Below the pieces are notes generated by a model. The model made no database searches and was not told the origin of the DNA. It was given only the letters and a program-made list of their open reading frames with translations. A stretch of DNA of 23,487 bases from IMG/VR virus record IMGVR_UViG_3300023174_000643, positions 1 to 23,487 of that record; one strand, written 5' to 3'. Both the position numbers and the translations under genes were made by a program. Of this stretch, positions 8,504 to 15,171 are shown piece by piece. Numbering within the stretch: position 1 is the first letter of the stretch; each line of letters begins with the position of its first letter. The stretch is from a virus.

Positions 8504-8856
8504 ACTGTCACCCCTGGAGTCACAATAAACTGACCCTCCATAATTCTAGTTACTACGCTACCTTGGTATAAAACAAAATCATAAACATAAGAGTTGGCGG
8601 CTATATCAGTTGCTGTATTACTAAAGGTAACTGTTGCTCTGCCTAAAGCATTATTTAAAACTATAAGACCATTAGCGGTAGTAGCTAATAAAGTTGTGGT
8701 AGTTGAACCAGCAAAGGGACGAACTGTCATAGTTGCGGTATAGCCTGTTAAGTTCCAAGGCGTAGAGGCACCGGTACTAGGATTAGTATCGTTAATTGTA
8801 AATTGAAAAGTAAATGTAGTTGCTTGTGGGCAAATGAGGTTATAGGTTGCCGTCAA
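8500..8856 (-). CDS. BppU-like beta-sandwich protein (118 aa, TTG start)
   Basis: Beta-rich protein: [20 protein letters not shown], then [59 protein letters not shown] and a VTPG end. The order (extended N-terminus, [11 protein letters not shown], GxxTVTFS, YxYDFVL, GxFxVTPG) matches the N-terminal domain type of baseplate upper protein BppU and related phage tail or neck adaptors. It probably joins the collagen-like fibre encoded next to the particle. Start is TTG 8856 overlapping the previous stop (TTGA), with GAGGTG upstream; the stop overlaps the next start as ATGA. Confidence 0.72.
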
Positions 8857-9143
8857 TTAGCCACCTCACGCAGTGCTGCTGCAGGCTCTAATCCAGTAGT
8901 ACCAGCAATCTTGTTACAGATACCAGCAATATCTAACATATCATTACGGTTTTTAATATTGTTGATATAGTTAATAACTCCAACTGTATCTGTTACTTTA
9001 CCTAGAACTACACCTTTACGAATAGCCCAAGCCTTAGCTGCTGCAGCAGTATCCTTGTAATCCGCTCTTGGAGGATAGGTGCCACCATTGGCTAGACGAT
9101 TTAATTCATCTACGAGGGTTGAACCAAATTTTCCGTATGACAC
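8853..9143 (-). CDS. Hypothetical structural-region protein (96 aa, GTG start)
   Basis: Begins MSYGKFGSTLVDELNRLANG with GTYPPRADYKDTAAAAKAWA, then two similar segments around NYINNIKNRNDMLDIAGICN and [20 protein letters not shown] associate LVDELNRLANGGTYPP with a common phage protein next to tail or fibre genes; function unknown. GTG at 9143 has GAGG seven bases upstream, 8 bases after the previous stop. Its TGA overlaps a TTG start of the next gene (TTGA). Soluble and helical. Confidence 0.7.
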   Translation of the reverse strand: MSYGKFGSTLVDELNRLANGGTYPPRADYKDTAAAAKAWAIRKGVVLGKVTDTVGVINYINNIKNRNDMLDIAGICNKIAGTTGLEPAAALREVAN

Positions 9144-9151
9144 CTTCTACC

Positions 9152-9313
9152 TCACTTCTTTTTCTTTTTAGATACTGCGGCGTTATCCACTAGATTTGGA
9201 TAAGGTCTACCTGCTGCCTTTGCTCTTGCTTTTGCTGAACTCTTTTGTTTTGGTGTTAATTTTTTAGATGTTTTCTTAGGATTCTTTGTATCCCAAAATG
9301 CTTTCTTTTTCAT
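9152..9313 (-). CDS. 53-aa Lys-rich protein with AGRPYPNLVDN motif
   Basis: ATG at 9313 overlaps the previous stop (ATGA) with only a weak ribosome site, so translation is probably coupled. Begins MKKKAFWDTKNPKKTSKKLT, continues QKSSAKARAKAAGRPYPNLV and ends in five Lys. The KAAGRPYPNLVDN pattern recurs in small phage proteins as I remember them; function unknown. Basic, helical, no membrane segment. Confidence 0.72.
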   Translation of the reverse strand: MKKKAFWDTKNPKKTSKKLTPKQKSSAKARAKAAGRPYPNLVDNAAVSKKKKK

Positions 9314-9588
9314 CTGCACTTACAATCCCAAGCCCGCAAGGACTTGTTTATCCTAGAGTTTGGATCTCTTGCTGTCTTAGCAGAGGTTAATTTAGATTTC
9401 ATTCCACACATACGACCACAGAAAGACTTACGTCTACCGGCTGACTTAGGTGATCTCTTAGCCTCTGCCTTTTTAACGGGAGGTTTAAGATTCATACCCT
9501 GTGCTTTGGCAGATGCTCTGCCCTTAGCGTTAAGTCCGCCTTTAGGGTTCTTACCTTCTTTGCGTTGCCACGCCGGACTGCTTGCCAT
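9310..9588 (-). CDS. 92-aa DUF6321-like basic protein with four Cys
   Basis: N-terminus MASSPAWQRKEGKNPKGGLN, then AKGRASAKAQGMNLKPPVKK, which I recognise as the conserved core of a small phage family (DUF6321, recalled from memory). The second half differs from the plain form: FCGRMCGMKSKL and the end RAWDCKCR give Cys at 57, 61, 89 and 91, a possible zinc site. Very basic overall. Start 9588 has GGAG four bases upstream and lies inside the 52-aa gene. The stop overlaps the next start as ATGA. Role unknown; likely a virion or DNA-binding accessory. Confidence 0.75.
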   Translation of the reverse strand: MASSPAWQRKEGKNPKGGLNAKGRASAKAQGMNLKPPVKKAEAKRSPKSAGRRKSFCGRMCGMKSKLTSAKTARDPNSRINKSLRAWDCKCR

Positions 9589-9709
9589 ATTCTCCGTACT
9601 TTCCTAATATTGCTCGAATAGTGCCATTCTTATTAAGACGGACTATTAACCCGTTTTTAATTTGAATTGAATTAAATCCATCGTGGCGCTTGTATTGACC
9701 AGATGACAT
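9551..9709 (-). CDS. 52-aa hypothetical basic protein overlapping the next gene
   Basis: Starts at ATG 9709 within TAATG and reads MSSGQYKRHDGFNSIQIKNG, then LIVRLNKNGTIRAILGKYGE and ends VATQRR. Predicted as a small beta structure with alternating hydrophobic and charged residues. It overlaps the 92-aa gene by 38 bases in another frame, which also encodes the latter's clear AWQRKEGKNP motif, so both frames are constrained there. Its C-terminal residues may simply follow from the overlap. Family not recognised. Confidence 0.62.
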   Translation of the reverse strand: MSSGQYKRHDGFNSIQIKNGLIVRLNKNGTIRAILGKYGEYGKQSGVATQRR

Positions 9710-9828
9710 TACTTCTTCTTGGCCTTCTTAGCCTCAGACAAAGCAATAGCAATTGCTTGCTTACGGGATTTAACTACTGGTCCCTTTTTGCTACCAGAAT
9801 GTAGAGTTCCTCTTTTGAACTCACCCAT
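9709..9828 (-). CDS. 39-aa DUF6496-like basic protein
   Basis: Begins MGEFKRGTLHSGSKKGPVVK and continues SRKQAIAIALSEAKKAK. The pattern FKxGTLxSGSxxK...SRKQAIAIALSEA is one I know from a widespread small-protein family of phages and bacteria (DUF6496, recalled from memory). Biochemical role unknown; the family is compact, basic and often found among phage structural genes. ATG at 9828 with GAGG upstream at about eight bases; it starts four bases after the previous gene's stop, and its stop overlaps the next start as TAATG. Confidence 0.75.
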   Translation of the reverse strand: MGEFKRGTLHSGSKKGPVVKSRKQAIAIALSEAKKAKKK

Positions 9829-9832
9829 TACT

Positions 9833-10054
9833 TTAGCCTCTTTTGTTTTTGCTTTTGCCTTTTTTGCCATTAGGTTTCGCCTTAATCTTTTTGATAATTT
9901 GTTTATCTATCTTTGTATCTTGATCTTGATACTTAACCTTGCGGTGTTCTTTGTCCTTCTTCTCAAACGCTCTGCGTTGAGCAGGGGTTAAACGAGCAAG
10001 TAACTTGGCATCAACCTTTTTATCACCGGCTTCGGTGTAAAGTTGACGAGCCAT
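9833..10054 (-). CDS. 73-aa highly basic helical protein
   Basis: Begins MARQLYTEAGDKKVDAKLLA, then LTPAQRRAFEKKDKEHRK and a long Lys-rich tail (IIKKIKAKPNGKKGKSKNKR). Very basic; helical first half, disordered tail, DNA- or RNA-binding character. The start overlaps the 36-aa gene's stop (TAATG), so it probably depends on re-initiation. No family recognised. A role in DNA condensation inside the head is possible but only inferred from charge and location. Confidence 0.68.
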   Translation of the reverse strand: MARQLYTEAGDKKVDAKLLARLTPAQRRAFEKKDKEHRKVKYQDQDTKIDKQIIKKIKAKPNGKKGKSKNKRG

Positions 10055-10164
10055 TAGTATTCAGATTTCTCTGTAGCTTCGTTCTCTCCGCCGACTTTTG
10101 CTCCAGGAGCACCGGTCTCAATATCATCATAAGTTGCATATCCGCATCCGCATACTGCACACAT
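10054..10164 (-). CDS. 36-aa peptide with CxxCxC knuckle
   Basis: ATG at 10164, one base after the previous stop, with AAAGGTAGG upstream. Begins MCAVCGCGYATYDDIETGAP and ends EATEKSEY: Cys at 2, 5 and 7 followed by an acidic tail, unlike its basic neighbours. A CxxCxC knuckle could take part in metal binding, but one knuckle alone is not a full site, so a partner or dimer would be needed. The stop TAA and the next ATG overlap as TAATG. Unrecognised family. Confidence 0.62.
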   Translation of the reverse strand: MCAVCGCGYATYDDIETGAPGAKVGGENEATEKSEY

Positions 10165-10165
10165 A

Positions 10166-10330
10166 TTATTTACCTACCTTTTTCTTGCCACCTGAGAAGG
10201 TTGCTTTGTTGCCTTTGGTCTTAGGTGTAGTACCAGACATAGTTGATGCTGGAACACCCTTCTTGCTTCCCTTGCGGAAGCCTGTATCGTTAGTGGACAT
10301 AGCGCCACCAGATGATTTCATTTTCTTCAT
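10166..10330 (-). CDS. 54-aa Lys/Gly/Thr-rich basic protein
   Basis: ATG at 10330 has AGGAGC four bases upstream. The product begins MKKMKSSGGAMSTNDTGFRK, contains KKGVPASTMSGTTPKTKG and ends GKKKVGK. Strongly basic, no hydrophobic segment, probably disordered. Family not recognised. It ends one base before the next gene starts. First of the run of tiny basic genes after the capsid module. Confidence 0.68.
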   Translation of the reverse strand: MKKMKSSGGAMSTNDTGFRKGSKKGVPASTMSGTTPKTKGNKATFSGGKKKVGK

Positions 10331-10359
10331 AGTTGCTCCTATTTTCTATTTAGTGACGC

Positions 10360-10641
10360 TTAGTCTCTAAATCCCATTGTGTTGCCATCAAAGGCTTTGC
10401 CTACATCATTTGATATCTTCATTGCAGCATCTATATCTTTTTGTTTTGTAGATACTGGCTCTACTCCCTGCTTTAATGCAGACCAGTAGGAGTTTAATTC
10501 TCTGTTATCTTTATTCTCTTTGTCTTTATCCCAACCTTGTCTAGTTGGAAAACATCCTGCAAACATTGGTGAGTTCTGCTTAATGCACTCGCCATATGAC
10601 TGGTGATCTTGGGTCTTACAGCTTGATGTACAGTTACTCAT
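10360..10641 (-). CDS. Cys-bearing hypothetical protein (93 aa)
   Basis: N-terminus MSNCTSSCKTQDHQSYGECI with Cys at 4, 8, 19 and 30 and a TQDHxSYGEC pattern that I recall as conserved in many phage hypothetical proteins. The remainder is charged and helical (WDKDKENKDNRELNSYWSAL) and ends NTMGFRD. The four Cys plus His could bind one zinc ion, which is not proven. It overlaps the previous stop as ATGA, with GAGGAG upstream. Probably a small structural or morphogenetic protein, on context only. Confidence 0.72.
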   Translation of the reverse strand: MSNCTSSCKTQDHQSYGECIKQNSPMFAGCFPTRQGWDKDKENKDNRELNSYWSALKQGVEPVSTKQKDIDAAMKISNDVGKAFDGNTMGFRD

Positions 10642-10988
10642 TGCTCCTCATAAATCGGTGTTAGGTAATCGCTATATCCTTTGGATGCCATAAAATTACC
10701 CTGAGCAATACTAATGCTATAGACGTGACCACCGAGGAAATAGTAATCAGCATCTGCTAAAGTGTTTTGATATGGATATAAGGTTTCTTCAACCTCTCCA
10801 TTTTTTACAATTAAAGTTACGCCACGAGCAATATCTGTTAGAAACGGATTGATAGTTCCTGTAGATGTTCCACCTGTAATTGGTCTACCAGCAAGACGAG
10901 AGTATTTATCAGGCCAAGGTTCGCCTGCTCCCCAAGTCTGATATTGCCAAGGTGTGTTGATTGAGTAACCAACTAATACTTGTGCCAT
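10638..10988 (-). CDS. Hypothetical protein after capsid gene (116 aa), possible decoration/head protein
   Basis: A 116-aa protein rich in aromatic residues, Gly and Thr: MAQVLVGYSINTPWQYQTWG, later LAGRPITGGTSTGTINPFL, DIARGVTLIVKNGEVEETLY and ending LTPIYEEQ. It looks beta-rich and soluble. The frame is open back to 11222, inside the capsid gene, but the start at 10988 has AAGGAAG in front and clears the hairpin. The stop TGA overlaps the next start as ATGA. A position directly behind the major capsid gene is typical for decoration or head-completion proteins; that is inference, and no family is recognised. Confidence 0.75.
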   Translation of the reverse strand: MAQVLVGYSINTPWQYQTWGAGEPWPDKYSRLAGRPITGGTSTGTINPFLTDIARGVTLIVKNGEVEETLYPYQNTLADADYYFLGGHVYSISIAQGNFMASKGYSDYLTPIYEEQ

Positions 10989-11004
10989 AACTTCCTTTCT
11001 AAGT

Positions 11005-11034
11005 GATAAGAGGCGGTTTGACCCGCCCCTTACC
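11005..11034 (-). terminator. Strong hairpin after major capsid gene (attenuator or stabiliser)
   Basis: On the transcribed strand 12-base arms GGTAAGGGGCGG and CCGCCTCTTATC pair fully (two G-T wobbles) around a 6-base loop, starting 12 bases after the capsid TAA. No run of T follows (ACTTAG instead), so full Rho-independent termination is doubtful; partial termination or 3'-end protection of capsid mRNA is more likely. The ribosome site of the next gene begins just 7 bases beyond. Confidence 0.75.
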
Positions 11035-11046
11035 GAAACGGATTTA

Positions 11047-11973
11047 TTAGCCGTTTGTTGCAGCAGATTCAACACGATAGATAGCTGCTTGACGAAGTAG
11101 TGACCATCCGCCAAAGTAGTACCAACCGATTGTGTGGAAACGACGTAGAGCGTCGATTTGTGGTCCGATAACGGTTGAGATATCTTGACCTTGCGCCTCT
11201 GCAAGCGCTTCACGTCCGGCAATTACTGCCTTGTAGACGTTAGTTGTTCCATTTGTTGCGTAAGGAACGCGAGGTGTTTCAACAATGAACGCACCTTCAA
11301 TTACGCCAACAGCACCAGCGACGAACGGAGTGCGATCAACGTACTTAGTTAGGTCCTGGAATCCACCAGTTCCTGTCTCAGCACGAAGGTCAGCAGTCTG
11401 ACGTGGGTGTAGGTATCCTGCATATAGTTCGCCAATACGAGGCAGAGCCTTGTTTGTACGAAGTTCAGTTACAGCCTGACGGATGTCAGAAACTGTTAGT
11501 AACTGATCAGCCTTGATACCTGCTGTGTTGGTTGCTGTTCCTGCATAGATTGCGTTTGAGCCTGCTGTTAAAACAGATGCTACAACAGCATCGATAGAGT
11601 CTGCAGCGTTATAAGCGATGATATCAGCAAGTGCTGCATCTACATCGTTGAAAGAAGTTAGGTTTAACTTCTTAGTTGTTGTTACGGCTGAGCCGTACTC
11701 TTGAAGTGTTACAGTAACCTGATTTGGGTTACCTAGGGCAATAGAAGAAACATCTGTTGATTCTGTCAAAGTTGAAGTAGCTTGTGCTAAATCAGAATAG
11801 ATTGAGAATACAACTGATGATCCTGGCATTGCCTGTTGTACTGGCTTAACATCAGCAAGCGCTCTCATCACTGGGATGGAACGTAGGGCCATACGTACGT
11901 ATTGATCATACGCGGTCTGGACCAAATTGCTAATTGCCGAGGTACCGGTTAACGAACCGCCTGGAATTGCCAT
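11047..11973 (-). CDS. Major capsid protein, N4-gp56-like HK97 fold (308 aa)
   Basis: Main shell subunit. Starts MAIPGGSLTGTSAISNLVQT. The sequence follows the N4-gp56 type of HK97-fold capsid protein: N-terminal helix with AYDQYVRMALRSIPVMRALA, then GSSVVFSIYSDL, a central ADIIAYNAADSIDAVVASV helix, LYAGYLHPRQTADLR, the FVAGAVGVIEGAFIVETPRV strand region, and the C-terminal GWYYFGGWSLLRQAAIYRVE. There is no long acidic delta domain; a separate scaffold gene lies upstream. The nearest Shine-Dalgarno-like AAAGG is about 11 bases from ATG, longer than usual for such an abundant protein; coupling or another signal may help. A strong hairpin follows the stop. Confidence 0.9.
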   Translation of the reverse strand: MAIPGGSLTGTSAISNLVQTAYDQYVRMALRSIPVMRALADVKPVQQAMPGSSVVFSIYSDLAQATSTLTESTDVSSIALGNPNQVTVTLQEYGSAVTTTKKLNLTSFNDVDAALADIIAYNAADSIDAVVASVLTAGSNAIYAGTATNTAGIKADQLLTVSDIRQAVTELRTNKALPRIGELYAGYLHPRQTADLRAETGTGGFQDLTKYVDRTPFVAGAVGVIEGAFIVETPRVPYATNGTTNVYKAVIAGREALAEAQGQDISTVIGPQIDALRRFHTIGWYYFGGWSLLRQAAIYRVESAATNG

Positions 11974-11999
11974 TTAGGGTTTAGCCTTTCGGATAGAAG

Positions 12000-12470
12000 T
12001 TATAACCCAGATTGGCGTAGAACTTCGTCCAACTCTTCCTTGCTGTTAGTGTTAAGAATCTTTTTAAGAATATCATCTGATGAATCAGGAGTTAATCCAG
12101 AATCAATAGCGCTATTCATTTTCTTATACGCAGCCGCTTGAGCCGGGTCTACGACCTCTTGGGTTGGTTCAGCAGTTACACCAAATACGTCTCCGTATTC
12201 GTTTAACCACTTAGACAAAGACTCCTCAGTTGGGTCTATGTCCGAAGGAATGAAAGAAGCGATCTTCTTATTCACTCCACGAGCTTCGAGGACATCTTTA
12301 ATAGCTCGTTCTCTTTGTGCTTTGGAAAGTCCGTCAAACTGAGATTTTAATTCAGCTAACTCTTTTTCCTTTTGCTTGTTTGCTTTACGCAACTGTTTAA
12401 CGAGATCATTATTCTGATTAGATTCCTGTGTGAAATCGTCATCTTCATCCTCGTAGTCGAAATTGGACAT
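12000..12470 (-). CDS. Capsid scaffolding protein (156 aa)
   Basis: Assists assembly of the procapsid and then leaves. Features: very acidic N-terminus (MSNFDYEDEDDDF), then a charged coiled coil (about residues 20-55, LVKQLRKANKQKEKELAELK), then RAIKDVLEARGVNKKIASFI and WLNEYGDVFGV, a combination I know from scaffold proteins of actinobacterial phages, and a short helical C-terminus (ELDEVLRQSGL). It sits directly before the major capsid gene as scaffolds do. Start chosen at ATG 12470, with GGGAG eight bases upstream; an ATG at 12485 (five residues longer, MGDGL) is also in frame but its GGGAG would lie inside the coding region. Confidence 0.8.
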   Translation of the reverse strand: MSNFDYEDEDDDFTQESNQNNDLVKQLRKANKQKEKELAELKSQFDGLSKAQRERAIKDVLEARGVNKKIASFIPSDIDPTEESLSKWLNEYGDVFGVTAEPTQEVVDPAQAAAYKKMNSAIDSGLTPDSSDDILKKILNTNSKEELDEVLRQSGL

Positions 12471-12508
12471 TAGTCCATCTCCCATTCTGTTTGTAGTTTC
12501 GCGGACCT

Positions 12509-12534
12509 CATATAAAATCGGGGGCTTTTATATG
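12509..12534 (-). promoter_or_regulatory. Perfect palindrome upstream of scaffold gene
   Basis: Nine-base arms CATATAAAA and TTTTATATG flank an 8-base GC-rich centre (GCCCCCGA on the transcribed strand), 38 bases upstream of the scaffold start. It could be an operator, an RNA hairpin in the 5' leader, or contain a TATAAA-type -10 element. I see no convincing -35 partner (best is an AACAAA-like stretch), so a promoter here is only possible. Confidence 0.55.
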
Positions 12535-12562
12535 GCTTCCACTTCTGGTGTTTGTTATCACT

Positions 12563-12586
12563 CTAACGGACCAGTCGTCCCGTTAG
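12563..12586 (-). other. Inverted repeat (hairpin) just after the 407-aa gene
   Basis: Perfect 7-base arms CTAACGG and CCGTTAG around a 10-base loop, 13 bases downstream of the TAA stop in transcript direction. No T-run follows on either strand, so it is not a typical intrinsic terminator. It may protect the 3' end of the upstream message or be a processing or protein-binding site. Confidence 0.55.
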
Positions 12587-12599
12587 CAGGCCTAGTTGT

Positions 12600-13823
12600 T
12601 TAGTAAGAGCCAGCTCCTGGCGCTCCATATTGCTGGTAACTTCCAGCACGATCTCTACTTAATGCTCCACCACCAGCACCAGATGAACCACTAAATGTGG
12701 CTGTCTCTAATTGAGATAGGCGCTTGCGCTTCTTAGCGGCTTCTGCAGAGTTTGCAAGATTAAATATTTCTTGCTCTGCTTGTGTTTGAGTATAAGGAGA
12801 CTCTTGATAAATCTGTGAAAGTTTTTGACCGGTAGGTAGGAACTCTGCAATAGCACCATAACCTTGTTGTGCTTGGCCTTTAGTTATACCGTAATTTGCT
12901 AAGTTTTCAGCGGCTAATTGACTTGTAGCAAGTCCTGCACCAAGTGCTGCTCCACCAATTTCAGCAGCAGTTACTTTGCGCTTAATATCAGTTAGTGCTT
13001 TAGTTGGATCAAGGGTATAAGCCAAAATATCGCCATCTGTAATATCAGGATAAAAAGATCTAAGTGCTTTTTTAACCTCTGGGTTAGCATTAACAACTCT
13101 GCTTTGTGCAGTCATTACTCGATCTTCTAATTCTGATGCAGATACATCATTAGCAAGAAGTTGATTAAATCCAGATTGAGTTCCTAAAGAATCTTTAGCA
13201 TAATAACTAGCAGGTAATCCATAATTACGCATAACATTCTGATATTGATCCTCAAGACCTATGTATTCGGCAGGGGTTAACGCTCTAAGACCTTTTGCAA
13301 TACGATCTTGGTTTGCAGCAAATCGTTTTTTATAAGCATCTGTTTGTTGTAAACGAAGTGCAAATTCTGATGGAGATACATTTTCTTGAACTAATGCTTT
13401 AAGAGGTTCTACTAAAGAACCTAATCCATATTGAGAAAATTGCTGATATAGTAAATCATATGCAGATTGACGAGATTCTTTAGCTGCTGCTGCTTGTGCT
13501 TCTTGCTGTTGTTTAAGTAGTAATGCTTGTTGCGCTGCAAATCGTTCTGCCTCTGACGGTCCAGTTGCTGGAGTAACGGGAGCAGAACCACCACTACCTA
13601 ATTTTTCTACAATCCCACCAAGAGCACCTAATGATTCTGATAAACCACCTAATGTGTTAAGAATTGATTTATCAACTGAGGTACTGCTTGTTGATTTTGG
13701 TGTTGCTTTAGGAGTAGAAGTACTAACTGTAGTAGTAGATGGAATACCGCTATAACCGCCTACAGTTTTTGTGGTAGTACTAGGAATACCGCTGTAACCA
13801 CCTGATGTTGTTGAACTGGCCAT
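12600..13823 (-). CDS. Candidate internal/minor head protein (407 aa) with N-terminal repeats
   Basis: Starts at ATG 13823 (AGGGG six bases upstream), three bases after the previous stop. The N-terminus is Ser/Thr/Gly-rich with two copies of GGYSGIPSTTT (residues 8-18 and 22-32). Residues about 90-150 form a Gln/Ala-rich helix. The core (about 150-300) includes VSPSEFALRLQQTDAYKKRF and DITDGDILAYTLDPTKA, which I associate with a conserved structural protein of actinobacterial and freshwater phages. There is a small Gly/Ala stretch (EIGGAALGAGLA) and a Gly/Ser-rich C-terminus ending GAPGAGSY. Together with the 447- and 1565-aa genes it makes a block between portal and scaffold. Exact role unknown. 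Confidence 0.75.
   Translation of the reverse strand: MASSTTSGGYSGIPSTTTKTVGGYSGIPSTTTVSTSTPKATPKSTSSTSVDKSILNTLGGLSESLGALGGIVEKLGSGGSAPVTPATGPSEAERFAAQQALLLKQQQEAQAAAAKESRQSAYDLLYQQFSQYGLGSLVEPLKALVQENVSPSEFALRLQQTDAYKKRFAANQDRIAKGLRALTPAEYIGLEDQYQNVMRNYGLPASYYAKDSLGTQSGFNQLLANDVSASELEDRVMTAQSRVVNANPEVKKALRSFYPDITDGDILAYTLDPTKALTDIKRKVTAAEIGGAALGAGLATSQLAAENLANYGITKGQAQQGYGAIAEFLPTGQKLSQIYQESPYTQTQAEQEIFNLANSAEAAKKRKRLSQLETATFSGSSGAGGGALSRDRAGSYQQYGAPGAGSY
13728..13802 (-). repeat. In-frame tandem repeat encoding GGYSGIPSTTT twice
   Basis: Two copies of an 11-residue unit (residues 8-18 and 22-32 of the 407-aa protein), period 14 residues or 42 bases. The peptide is identical while the DNA differs at several third positions, so the peptide appears selected rather than freshly duplicated. 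Confidence 0.85.
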
Positions 13824-13826
13824 TAC

Positions 13827-15170
13827 TTACCCCTGGAATCCGAAGTCTTTGAGAACTTGCATTACCGAACTTGATACTTCATCTCTAGCATTATTGGTGT
13901 ATTGCCAACGAGGATCTTTACGTAATGCCCGTTGAAAATCATATATAGACATTTCTTTATCAGGGCCAATAGCACCTCTAAGAACTGGATCATTAAGATC
14001 AATACTGGTAGAAGGTAATTCTAAAACTGCGGCCATAGTAGTTTTATATGGAGCGTAAACTGAATCAAGATCTACACCAGTATTGAGTAATTGCTTAACG
14101 TGATCAGGCATACCGTTAGCAGCAATACTTCTAATTTGATTTTTAATAACATCAAGGTTTGTGCCATTTTGTATTTGTTTAGACCAGTCATCAATTTGAG
14201 CTTGAGATATTGTCTTGCCTAATCCATTTGCTAAAATTGTATCAGATATAGACTGTGTAGTTAAAGATGCTTTTTGTGCTTTCTTAGTAGAAAATTCTGG
14301 AAGTTTTTGAATTTCTGAAACTAAGAATTGATCTTTATCTAAACCACCTGAATATTGAGTTGAAGTAACATTACCTGATTTAGTAGATACTGCTTTAGTT
14401 GCGGCTTTTCTTTCAGCAGCATTAAGTTTCTTTGTGTAGACATCAATTTCTGAAGCAGTTGCATCTCTTCCAAGTTGTTGCTTAAAAACATTATTGATTG
14501 TAGCAGCGGCTTCAGTAGGAGCAGATATACTGGTAGTAAGGGTTACTGATGGTCCGCCACTGGTAACACCTTCTAATTTTTTAGCGGCAATAAACTCATC
14601 AATTGTTTGACTGATACCAAAATTGGTATTACGCATTTGGTTATCAGATAATGCTTTTTGGTATTGACCTACAAGATTTTCAATATCTTTGTAATTAGGA
14701 ACTGCATATCCAGCACTAGTTAATTGATCAGCAATTGCTTTTTTCTCAGGATCGGATTTACCGTATAACCATTTAGGAGCAGCAGCAATTTCCTTTGATA
14801 TATCTCTTGTTTTAGGAGCACTACCAGCTGTAGTAGTTGTACCCGTTGTGCCGGTGGTACTAACTGGTGGTGTATATACCTCACCTTTTTTGGCTGCTTC
14901 AAGTTCTGATTTAATAGTATTTTCTGGCTTAGATTGTTTTTGTTGTTCTTGTAAATCTTTGTATTGTTTAAGAGCAGCTTGAGCGGCTTTAGAAGCATCA
15001 TAAGCATCTCTAACTTTTTGCAAGGCTGCTTCTTTTGCGGCACCTTCTAGTGGCTTACCATTTATGGTGTACTGTGCTGCTTCTACAGCTTGCTTGTATT
15101 TTCCTTGAGCATTATTTTTTTCAGCCGTAAGGCGTAATTCTTCTTTGCTAGGATTTTTAATAATACCCAT
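13827..15170 (-). CDS. Candidate internal/minor head protein (447 aa)
   Basis: A 447-aa protein with an N-terminal Lys/Ala/Gln helical region (about residues 1-95; coiled-coil-like), a Thr/Gly low-complexity linker (around 100-120), a middle segment with FKQQLGRDATASEIDVYTKK (near 235-255, similar in feel to LGR-type repeats of structural proteins), and a conserved-looking C-terminus (YDFQRALRKDPRWQYTNNAR then VLKDFGFQG). I have the impression that this C-terminal pattern recurs in actinobacterial phage head operons; I cannot check. Start ATG 15170 with GGGAG four bases upstream; one base separates it from the 1565-aa gene's stop. Probably works with its two large neighbours in the head. Confidence 0.75.
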   Translation of the reverse strand: MGIIKNPSKEELRLTAEKNNAQGKYKQAVEAAQYTINGKPLEGAAKEAALQKVRDAYDASKAAQAALKQYKDLQEQQKQSKPENTIKSELEAAKKGEVYTPPVSTTGTTGTTTTAGSAPKTRDISKEIAAAPKWLYGKSDPEKKAIADQLTSAGYAVPNYKDIENLVGQYQKALSDNQMRNTNFGISQTIDEFIAAKKLEGVTSGGPSVTLTTSISAPTEAAATINNVFKQQLGRDATASEIDVYTKKLNAAERKAATKAVSTKSGNVTSTQYSGGLDKDQFLVSEIQKLPEFSTKKAQKASLTTQSISDTILANGLGKTISQAQIDDWSKQIQNGTNLDVIKNQIRSIAANGMPDHVKQLLNTGVDLDSVYAPYKTTMAAVLELPSTSIDLNDPVLRGAIGPDKEMSIYDFQRALRKDPRWQYTNNARDEVSSSVMQVLKDFGFQG

Positions 15171-15171
15171 T

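Noticed and set aside
10098-10370. Plus-strand 90-aa open frame
   Set aside because: Lies opposite two well-supported small minus-strand genes (54 and 36 aa) with ribosome sites and one-base spacing.
10989-11222. N-terminal extension of the 116-aa protein
   Set aside because: Would overlap the major capsid gene and the 12-bp hairpin; the start at 10988 has AAGGAAG upstream.
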